Source: Mycobacterium lepromatosis (GTDB lineage: Bacteria > Actinomycetota > Actinomycetes > Mycobacteriales > Mycobacteriaceae). Taken from it: a DNA stretch of 64,000 nt. The stretch spans positions 1,178,001-1,242,000 of the forward strand of contig NZ_CP083405.1 in NCBI RefSeq assembly GCF_000975265.2, written 5' to 3'. This document shows, in pieces, positions 41,117 through 51,331 of the stretch. A model generated the notes under the pieces. It was not told the DNA's origin, searched no databases, and was given only the letters and a program-made list of their open reading frames with translations. The translations under genes were made by a program, and so were the position numbers. Within the stretch, counting starts at the first letter, position 1. Every line of letters starts with the position of its first letter.

Positions 41117-41545
41117 GTGGTCCATTCGCGCTCCGGATGTCTCTAGATCCCACCATAACAACGCGATGGCTTCAGCACCTCCCATGACAATCCGTTGTGA
41201 CTGTTGTCAAGGCATTCGGCCGCCAGCAGTGCACGAGCCGGGCCGCGCAGGAGCAACCTCGGTTGTGCGAACAGGTCCTCCAAGTATATGCTGGCAACGC
41301 CGTGCCATGTAGAGAAGTTACGGAACCATGAACCATAGCGCCATTGCGGTGAGTTCACTGTCCGCTTCGGCAATGTGCCCTTCAATCAGTTAGTAAAATT
41401 CCGAAAAAATGCTGCGGAAATTTGTGTTTCGGTGACAGTGCACTGATCGTCAGCACGATCGAATTCGGCTAACGCGTGGATCATGGCTGTAATTTCTGCG
41501 GCATTTTCCGGTCTGGTGCGGTGGATGTACTCGGTCACTGCTTAA
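41105..41545 (-). pseudogene. GNAT acetyltransferase remnant (Rv3216 homologue)
   Basis: The minus strand reads RPENAAEITAMIHALAEFDR then AATEYIH-type N-terminal sequence near 41520-41410. After a break it reads WFRNFSTWHGVASIYLEDLF near 41330 and LLAAECLDNSHNGLSWEVL near 41210. This is the GNAT fold; the FVxPxxRGxGxG acetyl-CoA loop is degraded (AQPRLLLRGPARA). It lies directly downstream of entC, as in M. tuberculosis. Confidence 0.82.
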
Positions 41546-42689
41546 CTCCCAAAGCGTTCAGAATCGTCGCAAATTTCGTTGTGGTCTCATCAACTTCGTT
41601 ATCGGGATCGGATTCGGCAACGATGCCTCCGCCAGCATGGGCGAGGGCTATGCGGCGGTCGGCCGATAGCTGAGCACAGCGGATGGATACCACCCAGTGG
41701 CCGTCGCCTCTGGCATCGCACCAGCCCACTGTGCCCGCGTAGAAACCGCGGTCACCTTCTAGCGCTGCGATAAGTTCGGATGCGGCCTCTGTCGGTACCC
41801 CACCGACCGCTGGAGTGGGATGCAGGATCAAGGCCAGATCGATTGCCGTGGTTGCGGTGTCGCGCAGCCGGCCGCTGATCGGTGTGCATAGGTGCCAGAC
41901 TGCCGCGGTGCCGCTCAGTTCCGGCTCGGGCGCAATCGTCAAGTCGTCGCACACTGGCTCTAGGGCAGCACGTATCGCGTCGATGACCAGCTGATGTTCG
42001 TGACGGTTTTTGATTGAGCTGGCCAGCGCGGCGCCGTTGGCGGCGTCGACTTCGGGGTTGGTAGCACGTGGGGCCGAACCGGCAAACGGCCGGCAGACTA
42101 CACGGTTGCCGAAGCGCGAGACCAACAGTTCTGGGCTGGCGCCCACTAGTGCCACACCCGCGTATTGGTCGCCGGCTGCGGTCAAGTCGACGAGATATCC
42201 ATACGCGGTCGGGTCGGCTGCGACTAGCCGGCGCAGGATGGCGCGGCCGTCCAGTGGAGCGTCCGCGGTCAGCTGCAATGCGCGGGCAAGCACTACCTTG
42301 TGTAGCGAGTTGCCAGGTGCGGTGAGTTGCTCGCGTGCGTGGCTGATCCAGACGCGGTAGTTGGCACGCGTCGGGACGGTGGCAGTGATGCGCAGGGTGG
42401 GCAGCGGGCCGGTCGGCCAGTCTGGCAGCGTATTGGTGCGCAGTACAACACTAGGCGCCACCAGTGCGGCGGGACTGTCAGTATCGAAAGGTAACGCGCC
42501 CAAAAGTATTGGCGTGACTCCGGAACGCAGTGCAGCTTGCGCCGAGCACACATCGTCGTAGCGTGTGTGCACCCCGTCGGCAACTAAAGTCCCACGTGGC
42601 CCGCATAGTGCGAACGGTGGTTCGCTTGGTCTCATTTGTTCGGCTCTCTCCTGCGCCACTGGGCGGCGTGTGTCGTCGTCATGGCTCAT
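41535..42689 (-). CDS. entC: isochorismate synthase
   Basis: A 384-residue chorismate-binding enzyme (Rv3215 homologue) converting chorismate to isochorismate with Mg2+. Signature segments are VALVGASPELLVSRFG, VCRPFAGSAPR, KNRHEHQLVIDAI, HPTPAVGGVPTEAA, GFYAGTVGWCDARGDGHW, VSIRCAQL and AGGGIVAESDPDNEVDET. It starts at ATG 42689 (MSHDDDTRRP), 27 bases after the dead gpm2. The product feeds menaquinone synthesis; siderophore use is unlikely because M. leprae is known to lack mycobactin synthesis. Its neighbours on both sides have decayed while it remains intact, implying selection. Confidence 0.92.
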   Translation of the reverse strand: MSHDDDTRRPVAQERAEQMRPSEPPFALCGPRGTLVADGVHTRYDDVCSAQAALRSGVTPILLGALPFDTDSPAALVAPSVVLRTNTLPDWPTGPLPTLRITATVPTRANYRVWISHAREQLTAPGNSLHKVVLARALQLTADAPLDGRAILRRLVAADPTAYGYLVDLTAAGDQYAGVALVGASPELLVSRFGNRVVCRPFAGSAPRATNPEVDAANGAALASSIKNRHEHQLVIDAIRAALEPVCDDLTIAPEPELSGTAAVWHLCTPISGRLRDTATTAIDLALILHPTPAVGGVPTEAASELIAALEGDRGFYAGTVGWCDARGDGHWVVSIRCAQLSADRRIALAHAGGGIVAESDPDNEVDETTTKFATILNALGVKQ

Positions 42690-42716
42690 GTCCGGTAGGG
42701 TGCGACCCAGGCGCCG

Positions 42717-43305
42717 CTAGCCAGGCAACCCAAGAGTGTGTAGTTGCCGTAGCTCGTGCTCGAACCCGCACATCCCCATCGAGCCGGTGCGCGTACCGAA
42801 GCGGCCGCCCTCGACAAGCGGCAGCCCGATCCAGCGTCTGATCACCGCACGGCAGAGGTGGCCACGGCTGGCGGATAACACGTCACGCGACTCCAGTGCT
42901 CGAATGCCATCGCGACGGCCTGGTAGGCGCGTTCGCTGACCTGCCAGACGTTTTTTATCCCGGGTATCCATGCATCCATACCAACCAATCAGGTTCGGCT
43001 TCTCGGATCTGTGCAGTGGTGAGGTCTTCGTAGGAGCCGTAGGCCCATTCAGCTAGTAATGGAGATACCTTGTCGATGGTAATTCCGGCCAACTCGGCAG
43101 TGATTAGGTCACGTTGACGTGGGTTACTGACCACCACCAGATCAACGAGTTTCTGTTCCGCTAGGGCCTGCCCAGCTAGCTTGGCCTGTGCTCGGCCGAT
43201 ATCGCCCAACTCCAGCTAGGCACAGCCGGGTGTGCTGGCCCGATTTCGACCACGCCGTATCGCCATCTCATAGCAGCAAGCGGTGGGGTTGTGCAAGACC
43301 GTGTC
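42717..43305 (-). pseudogene. gpm2: phosphoglycerate-mutase-family phosphatase remnant (gpm2)
   Basis: The minus strand near 43290 reads HRLLL, a stop, then DGDTAWSKSGQHT, a damaged form of the histidine-phosphatase LRHGETAWS motif. One frame then runs MGDIGRAQAKLAGQALAEQK ... EWAYGSYEDLTTAQIREAEP and DWLVWMHGYPG to 42955. The last part (SMGMCGFEHELRQLHTLGLP) lies in another frame, ending 42717. The SHGH motif is disrupted. Order gpm2-entC-Rv3216 is conserved. Confidence 0.85.
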
Positions 43306-43429
43306 GAACGATTTTGCCGGACGATATGTCGTCCCCTGGCCGGAGCTAGCACCCGAAGGACATCACGGAGAACGTGCCAGGATGGCGCTGTGACCGCGCT
43401 GGCGACGATGCAGAGAGGAGATCCCGATG

Positions 43430-43476
43430 AGGTGGGGGCCCAAAAAAAACCAGGGGGCCCGCCCCCCACCTTTTTT
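43430..43476 (+). terminator. GC-rich hairpin followed by six T residues
   Basis: AGGTGGGGG (43430-43438) can pair with CCCCCCACCT (43462-43471, one extra C), and TTTTTT (43471-43476) follows. An A8 tract sits in the loop. On the plus strand this has the form of an intrinsic terminator, but it lies just upstream of the ribosome binding site of the dead parA-like gene, so it could instead be an insertion of a dispersed G/C-run element like that between mtrA and mtrB. Confidence 0.5.
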
Positions 43477-43494
43477 GATTGCAGGAGGAGAACA

Positions 43495-44320
43495 GTGCTT
43501 GTGACTAAGACTTGGGTACTGGCTGTGGCCAACCAGAAGGGTAGTGTGATCAGGACGACAACAGTGGCCTCACCGGGTGCGGCGATTGGGGAGCGAGTAC
43601 TGCTTGTCGATCTGAATTCGTTGGGTTGTTTGACCATCTCGCTGGGCCAAGATCCTGAAAAACTACCGGTTTCTGTGTACGAGGTATTGCTCGGTGAGCT
43701 CGAGCCAAATGTCGCGCTGGTCACGACGGTGGGGGAATGACGCTGCTTTCGGCCAACATTGACCTCGCCGACGCTTAGGCGGTGTTGCTGATGCGGACGG
43801 GCCGCGAATATGTGCTCAAATGTGCGTTGGTCAAACTCTCCGACTAGTTTGACGTGGTCTGTCATGATTGCCCGCTGTCGCGTAGTGTGCTCACCTTCAA
43901 CGGTTTTATGGCCACTGGCAAAGGCCATCGTGCCGCTGCGGTGCGGGATACTGGCACAACGCGGCGTCGGCCAATTCCTGTGCACCGTCGCTGACGTTCA
44001 GCAGATCACCAACCCGGATCTGCGACTGCTGGGTGCGTTACCGACGCTGTACGATTCCCGTACCATCCACACTCGTGACATGTTGCTCGACCGCTCAGAT
44101 TGCTATGTGCTGCCGGTGCTGGTCACCGCCCATCTCGCCACACAGTGCGCTTCATCGAAGCCAGTGCGTTGGGCTCGTCAGTGGTGGTTGCCGGGCGCAA
44201 GACTAAGGCAAGACTAAGGCAAGACTAAGGGGTGTTGGCCTATCGCGGCCTGGCACAAGCGTTGCTCAAGCATTTGGAAGACGGGCCAATCCCCCCTTAC
44301 GTTCACTGTCGAGATTTAGC
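43495..44320 (+). pseudogene. ParA/Soj-family ATPase remnant (Rv3213c homologue)
   Basis: After AGGAGGAG (43483-43490) the frame gives TWVLAVANQKG then SVIRTTTVASPG, where the KGGVGKTT Walker A motif is already destroyed. It continues GERVLLVDLNSLGCLTISLG, DPEKLPVSVYEVLLGELEPN and stops at 43740. Later frames show LPLRCGILAQRGVGQFLCTV and ADVQQITNPDLRLLGALPTL near 43930-44050. Three tandem copies of GCAAGACTAAG at 44197-44229 fall in the tail. This protein family is linked to chromosome or plasmid segregation; the true chromosomal parA lies elsewhere in mycobacteria. Confidence 0.87.
44197..44229. repeat. three tandem copies of an 11-bp unit
   Basis: GCAAGACTAAG occurs three times head to tail with no mismatch. 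Two extra copies add 22 bases, which is not a multiple of three and shifts the frame of the parA remnant it lies in. Slippage expansion is the likely origin. Confidence 0.85.
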
Positions 44321-44353
44321 AACCCGTACGAGCTCATGGTAACCGCAATTAAT

Positions 44354-45577
44354 TTAGCCTAGAGCTACCAGGGTGTCGCCGCGTTGCTCGAACACCGTAG
44401 AACCCGAAACGGCTGGGATCACCGCTGAGCTGCTCGGCGGTCGATGCACCGGGATGTAACGGTTATTCGCACCGCTGAGCAGGTCATAGACGCCTATCTT
44501 GCCTGTGACCGGTACGAGCAGTTGACCGGCCATCACCACACCGGGCCCCACTGGAGCAGTCGTTTCGCCTGCGGCAATGGTGTACCGCAGGGTGAGGTTA
44601 CTCTGATTGAAGACCATAAGGGTATCTCCGGTCCACCAGGTCACCAGGTTGCCTGCCTGCGAGACCACTGCCGAGCTCGACGGCGGCTTGGTCAGCAGTG
44701 TGCTCGCCACGGTGGTTCCGGTCTCGTCGATCACGTCCACTCTGGGCTGTGTGCCGGCTTCTCCGGGCAGATAAACGGCCGTATGGGTATCGGAAACCGT
44801 CAACACGCGGGCTCCCGAACCAGACCGGACCCTGGGCTCGGCCACCAGGCGTTGTTGGGGTTCGTCGTCTTCCTTGCCCGGTCGTAACAGCACGAGCTGC
44901 AGATCGTGTTGATTCGCACAGGCCTCGAGCACCGATACCGCCGATGAGCTAGCTGCTGCGGACTCCAGCGTGCATCCGGAGTGAAGTCCCCGCGCCGGGG
45001 GTTTCACCCGGGCGTCGATCTCACCGTAGGCGAGCATCCGGACCATGTCCGAGCGCCAGAGTTCCAGGCGGGTATCGCCGGCCGACAACACCGCCGTGCC
45101 GTCGGAGGACAGGTGCACGTGTGGATCGGCGTAGCTACTGCGGGCAGCTTCACGACGGCCGGTGGACCCATCTATGGTGCTGACCTGACCGCAACCACGG
45201 TCATCTCGATAGACTGCGACAGCGTAATGGTAGACCCAGGACACCCCGCACAAACCGCTGTCTCGCGCATAGCTCCAACGTGACTCGCCCGTGACGGGGT
45301 TGCGCCCATCTATTTGGTGCGCGTCGCCAGTGATCACTGTACCTGCCACCACCACGGGGGTGGTGGTGGCAGGACTGGCAGCGGTCCAGAGCTGGTTGAA
45401 GGTGGCCGGCACTTCCCGCGCCGGAGTCGGGTTGGGCGCTGGAATGGCGGCCGGCCGGCTGTGGGTGGCCTGGGCGTCGCTGGCCCACCAGATCAGCGAC
45501 GCGACTGCGGCGATGACGACCGTGATTGTCACGGCGGCCATGATGTCGGCCTTGGTCCGGCGTTCGGGTCTGACCAT
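44354..45577 (-). CDS. membrane-anchored beta-propeller protein (Rv3212 homologue)
   Basis: A 407-residue protein with one N-terminal membrane anchor (MAAVTITVVIAAVASLIWWA) after a basic cytoplasmic tip (MVRPERRTK). A Pro/Ala-rich spacer leads into repeats suggesting a PQQ/WD-like propeller outside the membrane (VVVAGTVITGDAHQIDGRNP, GTTVASTLL, LLVPVTGKIGVYDLLSG). Cys109 (SGLCGVSW) and other cysteines may form disulfides. Function unknown. It is the second gene of an operon with rhlE, 11 bases after the helicase stop. A perfect 14-bp inverted repeat lies inside its coding region at 45342-45373. Confidence 0.88.
   Translation of the reverse strand: MVRPERRTKADIMAAVTITVVIAAVASLIWWASDAQATHSRPAAIPAPNPTPAREVPATFNQLWTAASPATTTPVVVAGTVITGDAHQIDGRNPVTGESRWSYARDSGLCGVSWVYHYAVAVYRDDRGCGQVSTIDGSTGRREAARSSYADPHVHLSSDGTAVLSAGDTRLELWRSDMVRMLAYGEIDARVKPPARGLHSGCTLESAAASSSAVSVLEACANQHDLQLVLLRPGKEDDEPQQRLVAEPRVRSGSGARVLTVSDTHTAVYLPGEAGTQPRVDVIDETGTTVASTLLTKPPSSSAVVSQAGNLVTWWTGDTLMVFNQSNLTLRYTIAAGETTAPVGPGVVMAGQLLVPVTGKIGVYDLLSGANNRYIPVHRPPSSSAVIPAVSGSTVFEQRGDTLVALG
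45342..45373. repeat. perfect 14-bp inverted repeat inside the Rv3212 homologue
   Basis: CCTGCCACCACCAC (45342-45355), a GGGG loop, then the exact complement GTGGTGGTGGCAGG (45360-45373). On the mRNA (minus strand) it encodes the Thr-Pro-Val-Val-Val-Ala segment. It would form a very stable hairpin early in this second cistron of the operon. Confidence 0.8.
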
Positions 45578-45588
45578 GTGTCAACAGT

Positions 45589-47115
45589 TCAGTTGGCCTG
45601 TACAGCCAAGTTTTTGTCGAGACCGTTTTCGACGGCCTCGGTCGGCTTGCGTCGGCGACGGCGACGGCGACGGCGGATGTTGGTGGCCGGGTTGTCGGCG
45701 GACGGGTTATCCGGGTTATCGGTGGGATATCCGGTGACGGGTTGGCCATCGCGGATGTGGCGTCGCTGTACGTTATTGCTCGTTTGCGCCGCCTTAGCGG
45801 CTTGTGTTGATGTTCCTGACTTGTCCCTGTCACGGTCGGTGCCGCGACGTTTGATTTGCGCCTTGCGCGGCGCGCCGACGGTTCCGCTAGCCCCGGCGGG
45901 GATGGCCAACTCGGTGTACAGATGAGGCGAATTGGAGTAGGTCTCGGCCGGATCGGGGGAGCCCAAGCCCAGTGCCTTGTCGATCGTCTCCCAGCGGGGC
46001 AGATCATCCCAGTCTACTAGAGTGACCGCGACCCCAGTGCGGCCAGCACGTCCAGTGCGGCCGATGCGGTGGACGTACATCTTTTCGTCTTCAGGGCACT
46101 GGTAGTTGATGACGTGGGTAACATCGTCGATGTCGATTCCACGGGCGGCCACATCGGTGGCGACTAGCACGTCGACATTGCCGGTCCGAAAAGCCTTGAG
46201 GGCTTTCTCCCGTGCTATCTGTCCGAGGTCGCCATGCACGGCGCCTACCGCAAAACCGCGTTCGTTGAGCTCGTTGGTGACTTTCTGTGCGGTGCGCTTA
46301 GTGCGGGTGAAGATCATTGTCGCGCCCCGGTCACGCGCCTGCAGGATTCTGCTGATCAGCTCCACCTTGTCTAATGCGTGGGCACGGTAGACGAACTGCT
46401 CGGTGGTGTCGTGCACCGCCAAGGAGTGCGGTGCCTCGGCCCGGATATGGGTGGGTTGGTCCATGAATGTGCGGGCCAGCGTGATGATCGGGTCCGGCAT
46501 GGTCGCCGAAAACAGCATCGATTGCCGATCGGTGGGGATTTGTCGTAAGATACGCTCGATATCGGGAAAGAAACCAAGATCGAGCATTTCGTCGGCCTCG
46601 TCGAGTACCAGCACCGACAACCCGCTCAGTTGCAGGTGGCCCTGCTGGCACAGGTCGAGCAGCCGCCCCGGAGTGCTAACCACGACGTCGGCGCCTGTCT
46701 GCAGTGCCTCGATCTGCGGCTCATAGGCCCTTCCGCCATAAATGGAGACCACCGAAAACCGCCGCTTGTCGTGTTCAGCGGTCAGGTATTTTGCCGCGGC
46801 GGCCAGGTCATCGGCGACTTGTAAACAAAGCTCCCGAGTCGGTACCATGACCAGCCCTCGGGGTGCGCCGGACAGCGGCCTTGTTGCGGTAGCGACGCTG
46901 ATGCGCTGTAGCAACGGAATGCCGAAGGCGAAAGTCTTACCCATCCCGGTGCGGGCCTGGCCGATCACGTCGTCGCCGGCGAGTGCAAGTGGCAAGGTGA
47001 GTTCTTGGATAGCAAAAGGTTGCTGAATGCCTCGCTCGGCCAGCGCACGGACTATTTCGTCACGGACTCCAAGTTTTGCAAAGGCTGGTTCAGTTGTACT
47101 GGTTAGTGCAGTCAT
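45589..47115 (-). CDS. rhlE: DEAD-box ATP-dependent RNA helicase
   Basis: A 508-residue cytosolic helicase (Rv3211 homologue). In order: Q motif region (QQPFAIQELTLP), motif I ARTGMGKTFAFG, Ia PTREL, STPGRLLDL, DEAD in VLDEADEMLDLGF, SAT in MLFSATMP, then domain 2 with TRTKRTAQKV, DVLVATDVAARGIDIDDV and HRIGRTGRAGRTG. A basic tail carries an uninterrupted run of about nine arginines near residue 480, encoded by a CGACGG-type repeat at about 45648-45675. It likely acts in RNA unwinding during ribosome assembly or RNA decay. It starts at ATG 47115 (MTALTSTTEPAFAKLG). Confidence 0.94.
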   Translation of the reverse strand: MTALTSTTEPAFAKLGVRDEIVRALAERGIQQPFAIQELTLPLALAGDDVIGQARTGMGKTFAFGIPLLQRISVATATRPLSGAPRGLVMVPTRELCLQVADDLAAAAKYLTAEHDKRRFSVVSIYGGRAYEPQIEALQTGADVVVSTPGRLLDLCQQGHLQLSGLSVLVLDEADEMLDLGFFPDIERILRQIPTDRQSMLFSATMPDPIITLARTFMDQPTHIRAEAPHSLAVHDTTEQFVYRAHALDKVELISRILQARDRGATMIFTRTKRTAQKVTNELNERGFAVGAVHGDLGQIAREKALKAFRTGNVDVLVATDVAARGIDIDDVTHVINYQCPEDEKMYVHRIGRTGRAGRTGVAVTLVDWDDLPRWETIDKALGLGSPDPAETYSNSPHLYTELAIPAGASGTVGAPRKAQIKRRGTDRDRDKSGTSTQAAKAAQTSNNVQRRHIRDGQPVTGYPTDNPDNPSADNPATNIRRRRRRRRRKPTEAVENGLDKNLAVQAN

Positions 47116-47383
47116 ATGTGGGTGACAAGCCTTTCGATGACCGAATCGGTTTTTGTGTCGGTGTTTTACTGTCGCGGTTTACGAGCGCATTTGCTCCGAC
47201 TCCGAATTAGGTCGCCGATTTGCCGGCTCCACTTTACAGTCTATATGGAAATTCAGTCCGGGTGGGACAGCTGTGTTACGCACGTTTCGCCAGCAGCAGC
47301 ACATAAATGCAACCACTACCTACATGAGCATGATAACCGGTCACCCAGTGGACGCCATTTTCTTCTAAACTACCCTATCCAGG
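47116..47383. other. intergenic region between rhlE and the Rv3210c remnant
   Basis: Holds the promoter region of the rhlE-Rv3212 unit (minus strand). No other gene is visible; the plus-strand 71-102 codon open frames here lack recognisable motifs. Confidence 0.4.
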
Positions 47384-48068
47384 GTGTTGATATGCACGCC
47401 CTCATCCGCGGACCAATTGGCTGATTCGCCGGCGCCATGGTTGCCGGAGGGTTATTCGACCGTCAACGAATTGTTCGCGTTGTTGGTCTATGGGATAGTG
47501 GCCGCGTTTTACCGTCTTACCGGTGAGGCTCGGCTGGTGCCTGACTTGCGGGTACGGATCTCGCTGGTGAGCATTGTCGCCGCTGAGATAGGGTATTATG
47601 CGCTGCTGCACGATGCCCTGGAGCGCCGAGGTGTTGACGTAGTGTCGGCGATGTCGAAGTACGTGTCGGCGCTGGAAAATTCTCATCATTGGCTGACCAA
47701 GCCGAACACGTGGTTGGAAGCCTTGGTGCAAGCTTATGTCGGTGATTCCTTGGCCTTCGACTTATATTATGGAGACCGCTTGGTGGATTGTTTGGTTCAG
47801 TCTGCTGACACGGCGCGTTTGGTCCTGTTGGAAACCACGTACTAGCAGTTGGTTGTCGTCGAGGTAATCGCCAGCAGTAAACAACGCAGTCGGCTGGCAG
47901 TGTGTGGTGCGTCGACTGTTCGGCGAAACGATCCCCCAGGCGCAGTACTCGCTGGGCAATCACGATCAGCTCGTTAGCCTGGTGGTGTCCGTTAGCGGTG
48001 GTCTGAGCCAGCTCGGTTCGTTTGTCGATCGTTTGCAGCGGATACTTGACCACCGGATGCACAAACTC
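47384..48068 (+). pseudogene. MiaE/ferritin-like protein remnant (Rv3210c homologue)
   Basis: One frame from about 47384 to 47845 is well preserved: STVNELFALLVYGIVAAFYR, RISLVSIVAAEIGYYALLHD, ALERRGVDVVSAMSKYVSAL, and WLEALVQAYVGDSLAFDLYY. After a stop at 47843-47845 another frame resumes with VVRRLFGETIPQAQYSLGNH and LVSVSGGLSQLGSFVDRLQR near 47905-48050. These are the helices of the tRNA-hydroxylase-like ferritin family. A fairly recent inactivation, judging from the single break. Confidence 0.82.
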
Positions 48069-48078
48069 AAAGTCTTAG

Positions 48079-48705
48079 CTAGGGCTTCGCCCCGATTGCT
48101 CGTGGAGCGAGCTGGCGGGGCCTCACGGTGCAGGTTGCGATGACCGTGTTGTTGGTTGACACCACGACTGGTTGCCCCTCGGCGTTGACGATTGAGCAGT
48201 GGAGTCGACTATGGAAGCTGGTGGCAACGACTGATTGGGTTTGGACGCCCGGGTTAAGGGCCACCGCCTTTGTCCATGGCAGCACAACGTTGAACTCGGT
48301 TTTGGGGTAGCCATGGGCGTCGGTGTAGACGACAGTCACCAGGTCAAGGAGCTCCTTCGTGCCGGTCACGTTGTAGACGACGGTGCGTGGATGCAGCATT
48401 GGTGGCGCTGCTTTGGGCGGTGTCATGGCGGTTGCTGTGTCTGGGGGTAATGGGGGCGTGCTGGACGGGGCCGCCGGTAAAGGGATCGACGGCGTAGTAA
48501 ACACTGGGCGGCCGGGCGTTGGTGTTCCCACCGTCGCCTTGGTTGTTGCGTTGTCTCCACTGTGGATGATGACGGTGGTCGCGATAGCGCCGAGTGCCGC
48601 CACGCTGCCGAGGAGTGCGGCGATCTGGCGCCATTTATGATTGGACGGCCAGAGTAGCTCGTCGTAGCCGTCCGGCGGGTAGCGGTTGGTTCCAGTTAGT
48701 CGCAT
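48079..48705 (-). CDS. MmpS-like membrane-anchored protein (Rv3209 homologue)
   Basis: About 208 residues. A cytoplasmic N-terminus (MRLTGTNRYPPDGYDELLWP) is followed by one membrane helix (IAALLGSVAALGAIATTVII), a Thr/Pro-rich spacer (about 75-115) and a beta-sandwich domain (VVYNVTGTKELLDLVTVVYT, FNVVLPWTKAVALNPGVQT, LHCSIVNAEGQPVVVSTNNT) with a Cys pair, as in MmpS proteins. MmpS proteins assist MmpL lipid transporters, but no mmpL is adjacent. The ATG at 48705 is favoured; an in-frame TTG lies at 48741. Confidence 0.82.
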   Translation of the reverse strand: MRLTGTNRYPPDGYDELLWPSNHKWRQIAALLGSVAALGAIATTVIIHSGDNATTKATVGTPTPGRPVFTTPSIPLPAAPSSTPPLPPDTATAMTPPKAAPPMLHPRTVVYNVTGTKELLDLVTVVYTDAHGYPKTEFNVVLPWTKAVALNPGVQTQSVVATSFHSRLHCSIVNAEGQPVVVSTNNTVIATCTVRPRQLAPRAIGAKP

Positions 48706-48993
48706 AGCTCTCGTCGAGATTGTCCTGGAAGCCGCTGTCAAAGCGGTTCATTGTGTTGCCGATGGTATCTATGCTACTGATGTGAATAAACGGTTATCTG
48801 GCGTCGCGCAGCGTGTTGTCTTAGCTGGAAGCTAATCGTTACCTGCGGCTAGCCGTCCGTCGAGGCTTTCCACCAAGCGCTGCCGGGGGATCGATGGGCC
48901 CATCTGTATCCGGGCGTGTTGATGCGTCCACTAGTCTGCTGCTGACACGTTTGCATGGAATCGCAGAGACATATCAGCGGAAGGGGCCAATAA

Positions 48994-51128
<2,135 letters not shown>

Positions 51129-51331
51129 CTTCGGCGACGATACCCGCCGTGGTGTTGACCGAGTTTTTCGTGGGCAGGTTCCAGACCTAGCGCACAAGGA
51201 CGCAACGCTGGCGGTCACAGTGTTTTACACATTGCGCGTCGTTGCCGTTAATGCAGATACCTGCTGTGATGTGTTGTAGAGGATATGCCTCAGAAGTTGA
51301 ACTACGATGCTGCCCCTAGGAGAGATATTCG

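Noticed and set aside
45201..46007. 268-codon minus-strand frame spanning the rhlE-Rv3212 junction
   Set aside because: It is an out-of-frame reading of two well-supported genes and shows no family motif.
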